This document shows positions 8,549 through 18,340 of a stretch of DNA of 64,000 nucleotides, one piece after another. A program made the position numbers and the translations under genes. Source of the stretch: Paenibacillus oryzisoli. GTDB taxonomy: Bacteria > Bacillota > Bacilli > Paenibacillales > NBRC-103111. The number at the start of each line of letters is the position of its first letter. Positions within the stretch are counted from its first letter, which is position 1. The stretch covers positions 27,842 through 91,841 of the forward strand of contig NZ_LYPB01000087.1 of assembly GCF_001653565.1 (NCBI RefSeq), in the 5' to 3' direction. The notes under the pieces were generated by a model, which saw nothing but the letters and a program-made list of their open reading frames with translations, was not told the DNA's origin and searched no databases.

Positions 8549-9217
8549 TTAGCCTTTAACTGCTTTTTTCCAATCTGCCGCGAATTTATCAAGCCCTTGA
8601 TCCGTTAACGGATGCTTGGAAATTTGTTCAATGACGCTGAACGGAACCGTTGCAATGTGCGCTCCTGCCATGGCTACACGTGTGACATGATCGGGATGAC
8701 GAACAGACGCGGCGATGATTTGTGCATCTAAGTTATGAATTCGGAATAGCTCCGCAATCTTGACGACTAGTTGTACACCGTCTTCCGATATATCATCAAG
8801 TCGACCCAAGAAAGGTGAAACATAAGTAGCACCTGCTCTTGCGGCTAATAAGGCTTGATTTACAGTAAAGATCAAAGTCACGTTCGTTTTGATCCCTTTA
8901 TCAGCTAGATATCGGCAAGCTTCTAATCCATCTAAGGTCATTGGCAATTTAATCGTAATGTTCTTATCGTAATTGTTAATTTTGATCAGCTCTTCTGCTT
9001 GGGCAATCATTTCTTCAGCGGTTTCCGCATCCGGTGTAACTTCAGCCGAAACGGATTCGACTTTAGGCACTAATTTCAAAATTTCTTCGATACGATCTTC
9101 GAATTTCACGCCTTCTTTGGCTACCAGGGATGGGTTCGTCGTCACTCCGGATAGAACACCTACTCTATAGGCTTTCTTGATATCCACTACATTAGCGCTG
9201 TCGATGAAAAGTTTCAT
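8549..9217 (-). CDS. Transaldolase / fructose-6-phosphate aldolase family
   Basis: A 222-residue cytosolic class I aldolase of the small MipB/TalC (FSA/Tal) subfamily. Motifs are GVTTNPSL (24-31) and ITIKLPMT with the Schiff-base lysine at residue 90; PFLGRLDD and the QIIAASVR strand also fit. GGAGG lies 8 bases before the ATG at 9217; the in-frame ATG at 9232 overlaps that site and is rejected. Its operon position between tkt and gnd argues for transaldolase in the non-oxidative pentose-phosphate branch rather than a catabolic aldolase. Confidence 0.92.
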   Translation of the reverse strand: MKLFIDSANVVDIKKAYRVGVLSGVTTNPSLVAKEGVKFEDRIEEILKLVPKVESVSAEVTPDAETAEEMIAQAEELIKINNYDKNITIKLPMTLDGLEACRYLADKGIKTNVTLIFTVNQALLAARAGATYVSPFLGRLDDISEDGVQLVVKIAELFRIHNLDAQIIAASVRHPDHVTRVAMAGAHIATVPFSVIEQISKHPLTDQGLDKFAADWKKAVKG

Positions 9218-9271
9218 TATGATGACCTCCATGAATTTATATTCGTTTGATGTTTAGATTTAGGTTGATTA

Positions 9272-11266
9272 TTATGAGTGGCTTAGAAGATCTTTCGATA
9301 CACGAACAACGTTTTCTTCGGAGAATCCGAAATATGCCATGACCTCAGGTCCACTTCCCGATGCACCAAATGTTTGGATCGAGATCATTTGTCCTTGCGG
9401 GCCAACATAACGTTCCCAGCCCATTGCAATACCAGCCTCGATGGACACGCGTTTGCTAACAGAAGCAGGAAGTACGGTTTCTTTATATGAAGCTGTCTGG
9501 CGTTCGAAAATGTCCATACTAGGCATCGCTACAACTCTGACAGAAATGTCATCCTTCTCTAACTCTCGTTTCGCACTTACAGCCAAAGAAACTTCCGATC
9601 CAGTAGCGATAAGAATCAGATCTGGACGATCGTTGGTTTCAGTCAGTATATAGGCCCCCTTCTTCACCTCCTCTAGATTTGCTTTCGTTTCGCTGTACAC
9701 GGGAAGGTTTTGTCTACTTAGGACGAGAGCTACCGGACCATTCTTATTCTCCAAAGCATACGCCCATGCGCTCACTGTCTCATTAGCGTCACTTGGTCGG
9801 ATGACGGTTAATCCAGGAATCGTCCTCAGAGCAGCCAAATGCTCGACAGGCTCATGCGTCGGTCCATCCTCGCCGACTGCAATCGAATCATGCGTGAACA
9901 CATAAATAACCGGGAGCTTCTGCAAGGCAGCCAATCGAATGGATGGACGCAGGTAATCGCTAAAGACGAAGAAAGTACTTACAAAAGGGATAACGCCTCC
10001 GTGCAAAGCCATACCGTTGCCAGCTGCACCCATCGCGTGCTCACGTACGCCGAAATACACATTTCGCCCTTCATAGGTATCGACGCCAAAGATTTTTTCG
10101 CCAATGATATCTGTCATCGTTGAATGGGATAAATCGGCGCTTCCACCAAATATGGCAGGTACGCTTTTCAAAAAATGATTAATGGCATTCCCACTGGCTA
10201 CACGAGTGGAAATGGTTTTCGATTCATCGAAAGTCAGAATATCGGAAGCCTCAATCTGTATTTTTCCCTGCATGGCATTTTCAAACTCTAGGCCAAGTTC
10301 TGGATACGACGTCTTATAGGAAATGATAAGCTGATTCCATTCGTCTTCTTTTGACTGTCCAAGAAGCTTCAAATTATGGAAGTGAGCTTGCACATCCTCA
10401 GGTACAGTAAATTCATCATGCTGCCAACCATAGAACTCTTTTGTCGCTTTGGCTTCTTCAGCCCCTAGTGGGTTGCCATGTGCTTTATTCGTTCCTGCAA
10501 CTTTAGGGCTGCCATACCCAATGATCGTTCTAATTTCGATTAAGGCAGGTCGTGATGTGTCTTGCTTCGCTAATTCGATCGCTTTCGTGATCTCTGCAAG
10601 GTCATTGCCATCTTCAACACACAAGTATTGCCAATTCGAAGACTCCGCACGAAGCTTTGCTTGATCGGAATACGAAACATGAAGCGCTCCATCTAAGGAA
10701 ATATCATTGGAATCATATAAAACAATCAATTTGTCTAGCTTCATATGCCCAGCCATCGACATCGCCTCGTAGGAAATACCCTCCATCAGGCAGCCGTCAC
10801 CAACAAGTGCATACGTATAATGATCAATGACCGGGAAAGTTTCTTTATTAAATTTCGCGGCCAAATGAGCTTCAGCCATTGCCATTCCTACGGCCATTGC
10901 AATCCCTTGTCCTAAAGGACCTGTTGTGGCATCAACACCATCTGTATGCCCGTATTCCGGATGTCCTGGTGTTTTACTTTCAAGCTTACGAAACTTTTTT
11001 AGATCATCTATCGTCACTTGATACCCCGACAAATGCAGCAAACTATAGAGAAGTGCGGAGCCGTGTCCCGCGGACAACACGAATCGATCACGATTAAACC
11101 ATTTGGCATGGAATGGATTATGCTTCAAATGTTTTGCCCATAATGCGTAAGCCATCGGGGCTGCTCCCATCGGTAGTCCAGGATGGCCCGAATTTGCTCT
11201 ATTGATCGCATCAATCGATAGTGTTCGAATCGTGTTCACAGATAGTTGATCAATTGGTGTATTCAT
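9272..11266 (-). CDS. tkt: Transketolase
   Basis: A 664-residue thiamine-diphosphate enzyme moving two-carbon ketol units between sugar phosphates. [13 protein letters not shown] is near residue 25, the ThDP/Mg motif [13 protein letters not shown] near 155-167, the pyrimidine-domain [18 protein letters not shown] near the C-terminal third, and a C-terminal [10 protein letters not shown] segment. The ATG at 11266 has AAAGGAGAG about 10 bases upstream and overlaps the end of zwf by 17 bases, showing translational coupling. A longer open frame to 11509 is only an extension inside zwf. Confidence 0.95.
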   Translation of the reverse strand: MNTPIDQLSVNTIRTLSIDAINRANSGHPGLPMGAAPMAYALWAKHLKHNPFHAKWFNRDRFVLSAGHGSALLYSLLHLSGYQVTIDDLKKFRKLESKTPGHPEYGHTDGVDATTGPLGQGIAMAVGMAMAEAHLAAKFNKETFPVIDHYTYALVGDGCLMEGISYEAMSMAGHMKLDKLIVLYDSNDISLDGALHVSYSDQAKLRAESSNWQYLCVEDGNDLAEITKAIELAKQDTSRPALIEIRTIIGYGSPKVAGTNKAHGNPLGAEEAKATKEFYGWQHDEFTVPEDVQAHFHNLKLLGQSKEDEWNQLIISYKTSYPELGLEFENAMQGKIQIEASDILTFDESKTISTRVASGNAINHFLKSVPAIFGGSADLSHSTMTDIIGEKIFGVDTYEGRNVYFGVREHAMGAAGNGMALHGGVIPFVSTFFVFSDYLRPSIRLAALQKLPVIYVFTHDSIAVGEDGPTHEPVEHLAALRTIPGLTVIRPSDANETVSAWAYALENKNGPVALVLSRQNLPVYSETKANLEEVKKGAYILTETNDRPDLILIATGSEVSLAVSAKRELEKDDISVRVVAMPSMDIFERQTASYKETVLPASVSKRVSIEAGIAMGWERYVGPQGQMISIQTFGASGSGPEVMAYFGFSEENVVRVSKDLLSHS

Positions 11267-12749
11267 AAGTGAAGAGCTCTCCTTTAGTAACATCATTAAC
11301 GGATGTCTGTTTTTTATCGAACCACCAATGAAAGCCATCTCTCTCAAGTAAATCACTGGCTTCTTGCGGTCCGTACGATCCTGCTGGGTAGACATGAAGC
11401 GGGATAAGGTTTTCTTGGTAAGCGTCCATAATAGGCTGTACCCATTCCCATGACAATTCAACTTCATTCCAATGGGCAAAGTAGGCTTTATTCCCAAGTA
11501 ACGCATCATGGATCAGCGTTTCATAGGCATCTTTACCATCTACGCCTTTATTCATGAGGTTTGGTTGGCTTCTGAGCGATGTTTCATCCTCTGAAAGCTC
11601 GTGATTCGATTGACGTTTCAGATAGTAAATACCTTCTTGAGGACCAATCTCTATAATCAAAAGATCCTTTAGAGGGCCTTCAGATTTAAATTCGATCACG
11701 ATTCGCGTCGCTTTCTCTTTCAGCCGCTTACCTGTACGAATGTAGATCGGCGTGTTCTTCCAGAACGAGTCATCAACTTGAAGTCTGGCTGCAATGAAAG
11801 TATCATTTTGTGAATCCGAAGCGATTCCAGCCTCGTCGGTATAACGAATAACCGGCTTCTCTTTAATCATCCCTGCACCATATTGACCACGTACCACATG
11901 TTGCGAAACTTTTCTTTTATTTAATGGCATTAACGACTTGATTATTTGACTCTTGCGCTTTACACCCTCAGCTGCCGAACTTGGCTTCGGAAACTCGATA
12001 GTTAACATCATTAACAATTGAAGCATATGATTCTGAAACATGTCGCGAAGCGCGCCTGCATGATCGTAATAGCCAGCTCTTTCCTCTACACCCAAGGTTT
12101 CTATTGCCGAAATCTGGACACTGGCAATCGTACGAGTTCTTAAGTCATGCTCCGTTAAAGCTGATTGAAGAAGTTGTCCCATTTGCTGTACCATAGGCTT
12201 ACCTAAATAATGATCAATTCGATAAATCTCAGATTCCTCGAAGGCTTGGTTCAACGTCTGATTCAATTGTCTGGCTGATTCCAAGTTATGACCGAAAGGC
12301 TTCTCAATCACTAGTCGCTTCCAGCCACGGGCTGAACCAAGTCCGCTTTCATGGATGTTAGTTGCGATTGTTTCGAAGAATTCAGGACCGACAGATAAAT
12401 AAAACATGCGATTCGGCGTTATGTTAAGCTCAACTTCCCGATCTTCAACCAGACTCAGCAGTTTCGTGTAATCTTCCCTACGGTTCACATCGAGAACATG
12501 ATAGCGAAACGCATTCAGGAACTGTTCCATTACAACCGAATCTTTCATTTCACTTCGGGAAAAAGTAAGAAGGGATTGCGCTACGTTCGACTGAAATGCT
12601 TCATGTGAGAGCTCTCTTCTTCCAAGACCAATTACAGAAAAGGATGAAGGTAGTTGCTGCTCGACGAACAATTGAAATAAGGCTGGGTAAATCTTTCTTT
12701 TGGCCAAATCACCGGTGGCTCCAAACAAAACAAAAGTTGCTGACTCCAA
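11250..12749 (-). CDS. zwf: Glucose-6-phosphate 1-dehydrogenase
   Basis: A 499-residue enzyme, the entry to the oxidative pentose-phosphate pathway. [10 protein letters not shown] (10-19) is the NADP Rossmann loop, RIDHYLGK near 175-182 holds the catalytic base region, and RTGKRL is the downstream substrate/cofactor motif. The best start is TTG at 12749, 7 bases after GGAGAG; a GTG at 12773 lies upstream of that site and lacks its own. It heads the operon and is divergent from a LysR gene. Confidence 0.93.
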   Translation of the reverse strand: MESATFVLFGATGDLAKRKIYPALFQLFVEQQLPSSFSVIGLGRRELSHEAFQSNVAQSLLTFSRSEMKDSVVMEQFLNAFRYHVLDVNRREDYTKLLSLVEDREVELNITPNRMFYLSVGPEFFETIATNIHESGLGSARGWKRLVIEKPFGHNLESARQLNQTLNQAFEESEIYRIDHYLGKPMVQQMGQLLQSALTEHDLRTRTIASVQISAIETLGVEERAGYYDHAGALRDMFQNHMLQLLMMLTIEFPKPSSAAEGVKRKSQIIKSLMPLNKRKVSQHVVRGQYGAGMIKEKPVIRYTDEAGIASDSQNDTFIAARLQVDDSFWKNTPIYIRTGKRLKEKATRIVIEFKSEGPLKDLLIIEIGPQEGIYYLKRQSNHELSEDETSLRSQPNLMNKGVDGKDAYETLIHDALLGNKAYFAHWNEVELSWEWVQPIMDAYQENLIPLHVYPAGSYGPQEASDLLERDGFHWWFDKKQTSVNDVTKGELFTYEYTN

Positions 12750-12810
12750 TTTAATCTCTCCTTCACTGGTCACTTTGTCGTAGCTCTACTATAATGTTTA
12801 TTATGTCCAT

Positions 12811-12822
12811 TAAATCAATTTA
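12811..12822. promoter_or_regulatory. LysR-type binding-site candidate between zwf and lysR
   Basis: TAAATCAATTTA is a 12-bp dyad in the roughly 90-base divergent gap. LysR proteins usually bind such AT-rich dyads between divergent genes. Inference from position and symmetry only. Confidence 0.35.
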
Positions 12823-12839
12823 GGAGCTAGTCCCATTCT

Positions 12840-13718
12840 ATGAACAATAATTACGAATTGTATAAAGTTTTCTATTGGGCAGCGAAGACTGGCAGCTTAA
12901 CACAAGCTGCTAAAGTCTTATACCTGACCCAACCGAGCGTTAGCCATGCCATCAAACAACTGGAAGACAGTTTTGGTATGACATTGTTTTACCGTAATTC
13001 CAAAGGCGTGATGCTGACTCAAGAAGGTGAGGTTCTATATTCCTATATAGAGAAATCCCAAATCTTAATATCTTTAGCTGAAAAGCAGATGGCCGCGCTT
13101 AAAAATCTAGATAGTGGCGAACTGCGAATCGGCGGAAGCGACTCCTTGTTTAAGCACTACATTCTTCACTATTTGGAAAGCTTTCATAAACAATATCCAG
13201 CTATTCGACTTCATCTTAATCACGGGACAACACCAGAGATCATTGCCCTTTTGAAAGAGGGAGAAATTGATTTGGGTGTCGTTCGTATGCCGATTGCAGA
13301 TCCCCTTCTTGAAGTTAAGGAAAGCTTACAGCTTCAAGATTGCTTCGTAGCAGGAAGTCTATATTCCGAGCTTCAACATGTCGTGCTATCTTTGGATATG
13401 TTACTCCAATACCCACTCATCCTATTCTCACGAAATAGTCGGGCAAGAATGGCCATTACGGAATTATTTCAAAGTTATGGATATCAACTCAAACCTGAAA
13501 TCGAGGTTGGAAGTGTAGATCTTCTTATTGAATTAGCGCGTAAAGGACTCGGTATTTCTTACGTAACCAGAGAATTTGTATCCAAAGAACTGGAAGAAGG
13601 TACACTGTTCGAGATTCAATTAGATGTACCGATACCACCATCACACGTGGGCATCATGATTATGCGTAACATGCCTGTATCCAACGCAGTTAATAAATTC
13701 ATTGAACTGGTTCATTAA
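12840..13718 (+). CDS. LysR family transcriptional regulator
   Basis: A 292-residue regulator. The N-terminal winged HTH (about residues 5-63) reads WAAKTGSLTQAAKVLYLTQP, then SVSHAIKQLEDSFGMTLFYR; a LysR substrate-binding domain follows from about residue 90. AGGAG lies 13 bases before the ATG. It is divergent from zwf and so is the obvious candidate regulator of the pentose-phosphate operon; the effector is unknown. A CysL/YwfK-like relationship is possible but not shown. Confidence 0.88.
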   Translation: MNNNYELYKVFYWAAKTGSLTQAAKVLYLTQPSVSHAIKQLEDSFGMTLFYRNSKGVMLTQEGEVLYSYIEKSQILISLAEKQMAALKNLDSGELRIGGSDSLFKHYILHYLESFHKQYPAIRLHLNHGTTPEIIALLKEGEIDLGVVRMPIADPLLEVKESLQLQDCFVAGSLYSELQHVVLSLDMLLQYPLILFSRNSRARMAITELFQSYGYQLKPEIEVGSVDLLIELARKGLGISYVTREFVSKELEEGTLFEIQLDVPIPPSHVGIMIMRNMPVSNAVNKFIELVH

Positions 13719-13728
13719 TGGAATTGCA

Positions 13729-14124
13729 TTATGCAGACATTTCTGATAACCAACCAACTGCATTGTGAATATCTTCAAAATCATGATAATTTATTTCAAT
13801 TGTATTGTTCTCGATAGATTGCCTCATATCAACATGATTAATTGATCCCTCTGGATTTACTGTAGCCGTATATTGAACGCCTGCATTTAGGAGGTTTGGC
13901 AACCACTCTGAGGACAACCAATTGGCGTCTTCTGCCAAAACGGTACTAGGACTCTTATCAATCAAAACTTTTCTTGCTTTTTTTATAACTGCAAGCTCAA
14001 TCAGTTTATTAAGAGGCAAGCGAAACTCATCTTCCTGAGCTAAAGAGTTCCAACGAATCACAGCAGCTTCGATCACATCATCCCAAAAAATATGAGCTTT
14101 ATTAGAAAAATAAAAGTGCATCAT
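13729..14124 (-). CDS. STAS/SpoIIAA-like protein, paralogue A
   Basis: A 131-residue soluble protein. The pattern (WDD-x-IE-x-xVIRW, a KARKVLIDKS strand, EWLPNLLNAGVQY, then a C-terminal FEDIHNAVGWL helix) resembles small STAS/SpoIIAA-like single-domain proteins. A clear paralogue sits 30 kb away at 43947-44366, sharing the ends MMHxYFSxKxHIFWDD and AVxWLS. GAGAGGAG precedes the ATG at 14124. No partner kinase or phosphatase is adjacent; function unknown. Confidence 0.65.
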   Translation of the reverse strand: MMHFYFSNKAHIFWDDVIEAAVIRWNSLAQEDEFRLPLNKLIELAVIKKARKVLIDKSPSTVLAEDANWLSSEWLPNLLNAGVQYTATVNPEGSINHVDMRQSIENNTIEINYHDFEDIHNAVGWLSEMSA

Positions 14125-14346
14125 AGTTAGTCTCTCCTCTCAAATCGATTACGGATAGTAACAACTTCTAGTGATGTTTGAAGGATAGGCTTCCTATTCC
14201 GTAAATAATACTTTCTTTTCGTAATTCCACTATAATACGAATACCATCTATACAAGTAATTAATATATTTCACAATAGCCATAGACCACATGAATGGAGT
14301 AATACCCTATTTTGTACGTGTTGGTAGATAAAATGATATTGAATAG
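14125..14346. other. Gene-free spacer
   Basis: AT-rich spacer upstream of the STAS-like gene. I see no coding frame with a start, only weak -10-like TATAGT/TATTAT sequences on the minus strand. Confidence 0.4.
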
Positions 14347-14377
14347 AAAAATCGTACACCTAGGGTGTACGATTTTT
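14347..14377. terminator. Bidirectional terminator
   Basis: AAAAATCGTACACC pairs perfectly with GGTGTACGATTTTT (14 bp) around a TAG loop, giving T-runs on both strands. It lies downstream of the SDR remnant on the minus strand. Confidence 0.85.
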
Positions 14378-14450
14378 TGTTTGGTTGTTATTCATATTAA
14401 GACTGAGGATATTTATAATGGCAAATTCATTTGTAGTTCTGAATGATCTT

Positions 14451-14675
14451 TTAATCAGGAAATTTTATACCGATCAAACTTTCACTAAGTTGCCAAAGTT
14501 GCTCGGCATATTCAGGATTAACTGCCCAAGGTTTTACTCCTGGTCCTGAAGGATTATCGGAAGGCACTGCCTGTGCAATATCAACATTCTCGCAATAAAC
14601 CCCACCCTTGCCGTCCAGCTGCTTGTTTACAGCACACCAGACAATTGTAGCTGCACCTTCTGGAATAGTTTTCAA
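14451..14675 (-). pseudogene. C-terminal remnant of a short-chain dehydrogenase
   Basis: Seventy-four codons match only the end of SDR oxidoreductases of the retinol/WW-domain oxidoreductase type: KTIPEGAATIVWCAV, GKGGVYCEN, KPWAVNPEYAEQLW and LSESLIG. Full members have about 300 residues with an N-terminal TGxxxGIG and YxxxK, both missing. A stop codon lies a few codons upstream in frame, so the 5' part is gone. Confidence 0.75.
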
Positions 14676-14766
14676 CTCATCTCAGCCCTGTATGACTAAC
14701 AGCTTTTTTAAATGCCCTTTTTATCCAATCTCTATCGTCATGCGTGGATTCATATATTACAAATCT

Positions 14767-14832
14767 TTTACATTGCATGTACTGTGATTTAACACTAGCT
14801 TGTTATGATTTAACAGTTAATGAGAATATAAC
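14767..14832 (+). promoter_or_regulatory. PhoP-box-like repeats and promoter of the phytase gene
   Basis: TTTACA (14767), TTAACA (14789) and TTAACA (14810) recur at 22- and 21-base intervals, i.e. on one helix face, upstream of a -10-like TATAAC (14827-14832). PhoP boxes of Bacillus are TT(A/T/C)ACA-type direct repeats near 11-bp spacing, and known Bacillus phytase genes are phosphate-starvation controlled. The half-period copies are poor, so PhoP control is likely but unproven. Confidence 0.5.
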
Positions 14833-14862
14833 AAATAAGGAAATATAAGGAGACTGTCCAAA

Positions 14863-16254
14863 ATGAAAAAAACACAGTTGTTGATTGCTACTACAATGTT
14901 CGCGGGGATGCTCTTGCCCACACTGCACCTTAATGCTGCTAGTTCGGATTATGTACCACTGCGTGAACAACTTGAGAAGATTGGATCGAATATCAGTTGG
15001 GATATGAAAGATCGTACGGTTACATTCAAGCTGAAGAACGGCATTGCAGGGATTGTAACTATCGATGATGCGAAGTACCGTTTAGCTGGCAAAGAAGCCA
15101 AACTTTCTACTCCAGTGAAGTTGGTCGATGAAAAAACGGTTATCCCTGCATCATTGCTGCAAAGTATTCTTGCAGAAAATGCTAAATACCAAGATTCAAA
15201 AGATGTCATTCCGACTTTCTCCGTGAAAGCACAGGGAGAGACAGAAGCGGTTGACTCTGGGGAAGATGCCGCCGATGATCCATCCATTTGGGTAGATCCG
15301 AAGGATCCGGCGAAGAGTAAGTTGGTCGCTACGAATAAAGCAGGAGGCTTGCTTGTATATAACTTGGATGGCAAGCAATTGCAGTCCTACAAAATTGGTA
15401 AAATGAATAATATTGACCTGCGCTATGACTTCCCGTTAGGTGACAAAAAAGTTGATATCGTCGCTGCGTCCAACCGCACTACGAATACGATTGACGTATT
15501 TGTGATCTCGGGGGAAACAGGTGAGTTGACGGATATCGTTGCCCAACCGATAAAGTCCAGCATGAGCGAAGTTTACGGATTCAGCTTGTACCACAGCTTG
15601 AAAACAGGGAAATTTTACGCACTTGTTCTTGGGAAAAAGGGCGAATTCGAACAATATGAGCTCTCGGATAATGGTAATGGTAAAATTGCAGGGAAGCTCG
15701 TTCGTGAGCTTCATCTCGCAACGCAATCAGAAGGACTTGTAGCTGATGATGAATACGGAACGATGTATATTGCAGAAGAAGACTATGCGATTTGGAAATA
15801 TAGCGCAGAGCCTGATGGTTCCAAAGAACCGCTATCGACTGTAGATATTGCAGATGGACGCCGTCTACAAGATGATATCGAGGGTCTTACACTGTATTAT
15901 GGCAAAGATGGGTCAGGCTATCTCATCGCTTCAAGTCAAGGTAGTAACAGCTATGCTATCTATAATCGTGAAGGCAATAATCCTTTCATGACAACTTTCA
16001 ACATTGCAGATGGTGATAAAATCGATGGAACCAGTGAGACAGATGGAATCGATGTCATGAGCTTTGGTCTTGGAGCAAAGTATCCTAATGGTATCTTCGT
16101 TTCTCAGGATGATGCTAACATGGATAACGGCAAGAAGATCAATCAGAACTTCAAGATTGTTGGTTGGGAGCAGATCGCGAGCGGGGCTTCACCGAAGCTG
16201 GACATTCAGAACAACATTAATCCCCGTCAGTTAATTAATCGAAATACGAAATAA
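14863..16254 (+). CDS. Secreted beta-propeller phytase with N-terminal copper-amine-oxidase-like domain
   Basis: 463 residues. A signal peptide (MKKTQLLIATTMFAGMLLP, cut near AAS at 25-27) is followed by a stalk-like domain at about 27-100 (YVPLREQLEKIGSNISWD, VIPASLLQSIL) of the copper amine oxidase N-terminal type. From about residue 118 comes a six-blade beta-propeller phytase: DAADDPSIWVDP, NIDLRYDFPL, EGLVADDEYGTMYIAEED and DIEGLTLYY supply Ca-binding acidic residues. The enzyme releases phosphate from phytate outside the cell. AAGGAGA precedes the ATG. The upstream PhoP-like repeats fit phosphate scavenging. Confidence 0.92.
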   Translation: MKKTQLLIATTMFAGMLLPTLHLNAASSDYVPLREQLEKIGSNISWDMKDRTVTFKLKNGIAGIVTIDDAKYRLAGKEAKLSTPVKLVDEKTVIPASLLQSILAENAKYQDSKDVIPTFSVKAQGETEAVDSGEDAADDPSIWVDPKDPAKSKLVATNKAGGLLVYNLDGKQLQSYKIGKMNNIDLRYDFPLGDKKVDIVAASNRTTNTIDVFVISGETGELTDIVAQPIKSSMSEVYGFSLYHSLKTGKFYALVLGKKGEFEQYELSDNGNGKIAGKLVRELHLATQSEGLVADDEYGTMYIAEEDYAIWKYSAEPDGSKEPLSTVDIADGRRLQDDIEGLTLYYGKDGSGYLIASSQGSNSYAIYNREGNNPFMTTFNIADGDKIDGTSETDGIDVMSFGLGAKYPNGIFVSQDDANMDNGKKINQNFKIVGWEQIASGASPKLDIQNNINPRQLINRNTK

Positions 16255-16282
16255 GGTTTGTTATAAAAATACTGCCTATTAT

Positions 16283-16322
16283 AGACCTCCATACACCGCG
16301 GAAGTGGTTTGGAGGTCTTTCT
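16283..16322. terminator. Terminator between phytase and DUF421 genes
   Basis: AGACCTCCA pairs with TGGAGGTCT, followed by TTTCT. It can serve both converging genes. Confidence 0.7.
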
Positions 16323-16353
16323 ACATCCATTCACATCTCTGAATACAAATGTA

Positions 16354-17073
16354 TTAGTGTCGCATAGGCGGAGGATTTAGAGTAGTTTTATCGGAAATGT
16401 AAATGATGCCCTTATCGTCAACGGAAGCATAGAAAATATCGTCTTGGCACACCCCTCTTGCTTGCAATTGCGACTTTAGCCATAGTACGTCTTTTTTAAT
16501 ATAAGCAAGCGTTTCGTTGTATAAGATCCCTTCTACGATTAAAGGATAGGACAAATCGATTTGCCGCTTGACTACCCCCAAATCTTCGAGAGTTGGTACA
16601 GATTTCGGGCCTTTCTTGTACACGGTCAATTTACCGTTTGCTTCTAGTATGGCAAGATCGACATCTGGGAGATGAAATACATCCTTCTCTCGCAGCATCT
16701 GAAGAATATTATCGATTGAGTAACGTACTTTTTTGAGGTTATTGACCAACAAGTTCCCTTGATGAATCACGATTGTTGGTTCGAACGAGATTAGTTTTCC
16801 GAATTTCCTTGATTTAATAGCTAATATAGAGACAATCCGTTGCAGCAGACCGATTAAGACAATGGCTATTGCAATATGGACGTGGCTAATGTCGGGTTCG
16901 GCTATATCAGCCCCGACGACGGATCCCAAGGAGAGGATGACCAGAAAATCAAATACAGGCAGTTCTCCAAGAGACCGTTTACCCATAAATAATCCGACAA
17001 TCAACATAAGGGGGAAAATCGTCACGATCCTTCCTGCAATCAGGAAAAAATCTTTTATGGTTTCCAACCACAT
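16354..17073 (-). CDS. DUF421 / YetF family membrane protein
   Basis: 239 residues: three N-terminal membrane helices with the family signature LMLIVGLFMGKRSLGELPVFDFLVILSLGSVVG, then a soluble two-lobed domain (LISFEPTIVIHQGNL, LREKDVFHLPDVDLAILEANG). The family is widespread in spore formers; some members function in the spore membrane. GGAGG lies 11 bases before the ATG at 17073; a GTG at 17082 is too close to it. Role in this organism unknown. Confidence 0.85.
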   Translation of the reverse strand: MWLETIKDFFLIAGRIVTIFPLMLIVGLFMGKRSLGELPVFDFLVILSLGSVVGADIAEPDISHVHIAIAIVLIGLLQRIVSILAIKSRKFGKLISFEPTIVIHQGNLLVNNLKKVRYSIDNILQMLREKDVFHLPDVDLAILEANGKLTVYKKGPKSVPTLEDLGVVKRQIDLSYPLIVEGILYNETLAYIKKDVLWLKSQLQARGVCQDDIFYASVDDKGIIYISDKTTLNPPPMRH

Positions 17074-17161
17074 GGCGTACACGACCTCCCTTCTTGAACG
17101 AATTAAACTGTCAGACGATTGAGCAATGGATTTATATTCAATATATCCAAATCGTATTTTT

Positions 17162-18292
17162 TTACTCTATACGGATTCGACTGCCATCCTGCAGAGGCTC
17201 ACTGCTCTCCATGATAATGGAGGATTGTTCAAATAAGCCATTACCGACGGCTGCGGACTTTCCATCGTCATCCGTCACCGAGATTACCGTTTTTTTGACA
17301 TAAAAAGCATTCCCTAATGGTCCGTTTCGTTCCTCAACCGTATACACGAATGTCCCTTCCGTATCTTCTCGAATGGCTTTAAGTGGAATGATTAACGTGT
17401 CTGACACTGTTGTTTTGACCACATTTACTTGAGCCTGTTCGCCCCCTTTTAAACGCTTATCCATTACTGCAATATGCACGTTCTTCTGGGCTGCAAAGGA
17501 TGTTGTCGAATTTTCTTTATCGCCTGCGATGGACTGGACGTTCTGCATATCGGTAATCTGTCCTTCCACCTTCATAGCTGCACCTTGAATCGATACCTCC
17601 AGACTTTCACCTATTTGTAATTTGGAAGACAGTGAAGCAGGAATTTGGAGTTCGAGCTCAAAACCGCTGCTTTCATTAGCTATTCGGACATCTGGCCCAC
17701 CGCTATTGCTGGACAATCCCTCTTGCGCATTCACCGTAACAATTAACCCGTCAAAAGGAGCCTTGAGCTCCTGGTTGTTCGCCAGCATCACTTGCAATCT
17801 TTGAATTTTCTTGGCTTGAAGTTCCTGATCCAGCGCATTATTTTCTAACGCTACCCTCGCTCTATTGATATCAGCTTGATTCGCATTTTGATTTGCTTCC
17901 TTAAAACTGGTTTGCAGGTCTTCCGCCGCAAGCTTCAACTTCTGCATGCTCGCTTGCTGGTCTTCAATCTCCCACCGTGCCTCCGAACTGTCATAACTGA
18001 CCAGCCGTTGATCTTGCGTGACGCGATCTCCTTCTTTTACATAAACTTTCTCTACTTTTCCCCCTGCACTCTGAGTCAAAGCGGCGATTTGTTTGGGGTT
18101 GATCGTGCCACTGCCTGTAAATGTGTAGATTAATCTTCCCTTTTGTACCGACAGCGTCGCTACTTTTGGCAAAGTCATGGTAAGCAGCGTGTTGCTGAAC
18201 AATGTACAAATAATCAATCCGCCGATAAAAATAGCCGCTAGAATTTTGATTGTTGTTTGCCGTCGTGGATTGCCATTCTCTATCTCTTGCAA
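17162..18292 (-). CDS. Membrane fusion protein (HlyD/RND adaptor type)
   Basis: 376 residues. One N-terminal membrane helix (about 17-37) is followed by a lipoyl-like half (GGKVEKVYVKEGDRV), a helical hairpin at about 95-165, the second lipoyl half (LKAPFDGLIVTVNAQEG) and a beta-barrel/C-terminal domain. Such adaptors normally work with MacB-type or RND pumps, but none is present nearby. Instead it is the last gene after two sugar-ABC permease genes, 49 bases away. Start is TTG at 18292 with GGGAGG about 10 bases upstream. Possibly it shapes an unusual ABC complex; this is inference. Confidence 0.82.
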   Translation of the reverse strand: MQEIENGNPRRQTTIKILAAIFIGGLIICTLFSNTLLTMTLPKVATLSVQKGRLIYTFTGSGTINPKQIAALTQSAGGKVEKVYVKEGDRVTQDQRLVSYDSSEARWEIEDQQASMQKLKLAAEDLQTSFKEANQNANQADINRARVALENNALDQELQAKKIQRLQVMLANNQELKAPFDGLIVTVNAQEGLSSNSGGPDVRIANESSGFELELQIPASLSSKLQIGESLEVSIQGAAMKVEGQITDMQNVQSIAGDKENSTTSFAAQKNVHIAVMDKRLKGGEQAQVNVVKTTVSDTLIIPLKAIREDTEGTFVYTVEERNGPLGNAFYVKKTVISVTDDDGKSAAVGNGLFEQSSIIMESSEPLQDGSRIRIE

Positions 18293-18340
18293 GGATGAAT
18301 CTACCTCCCGGGGAATTTGCCAAAATTCGGCATCAAACGG

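Noticed and set aside
11267-11509. N-terminal extension of transketolase
   Set aside because: It lies inside zwf in another frame, has no ribosome site, and lacks similarity to transketolases; the ATG at 11266 gives the family length.
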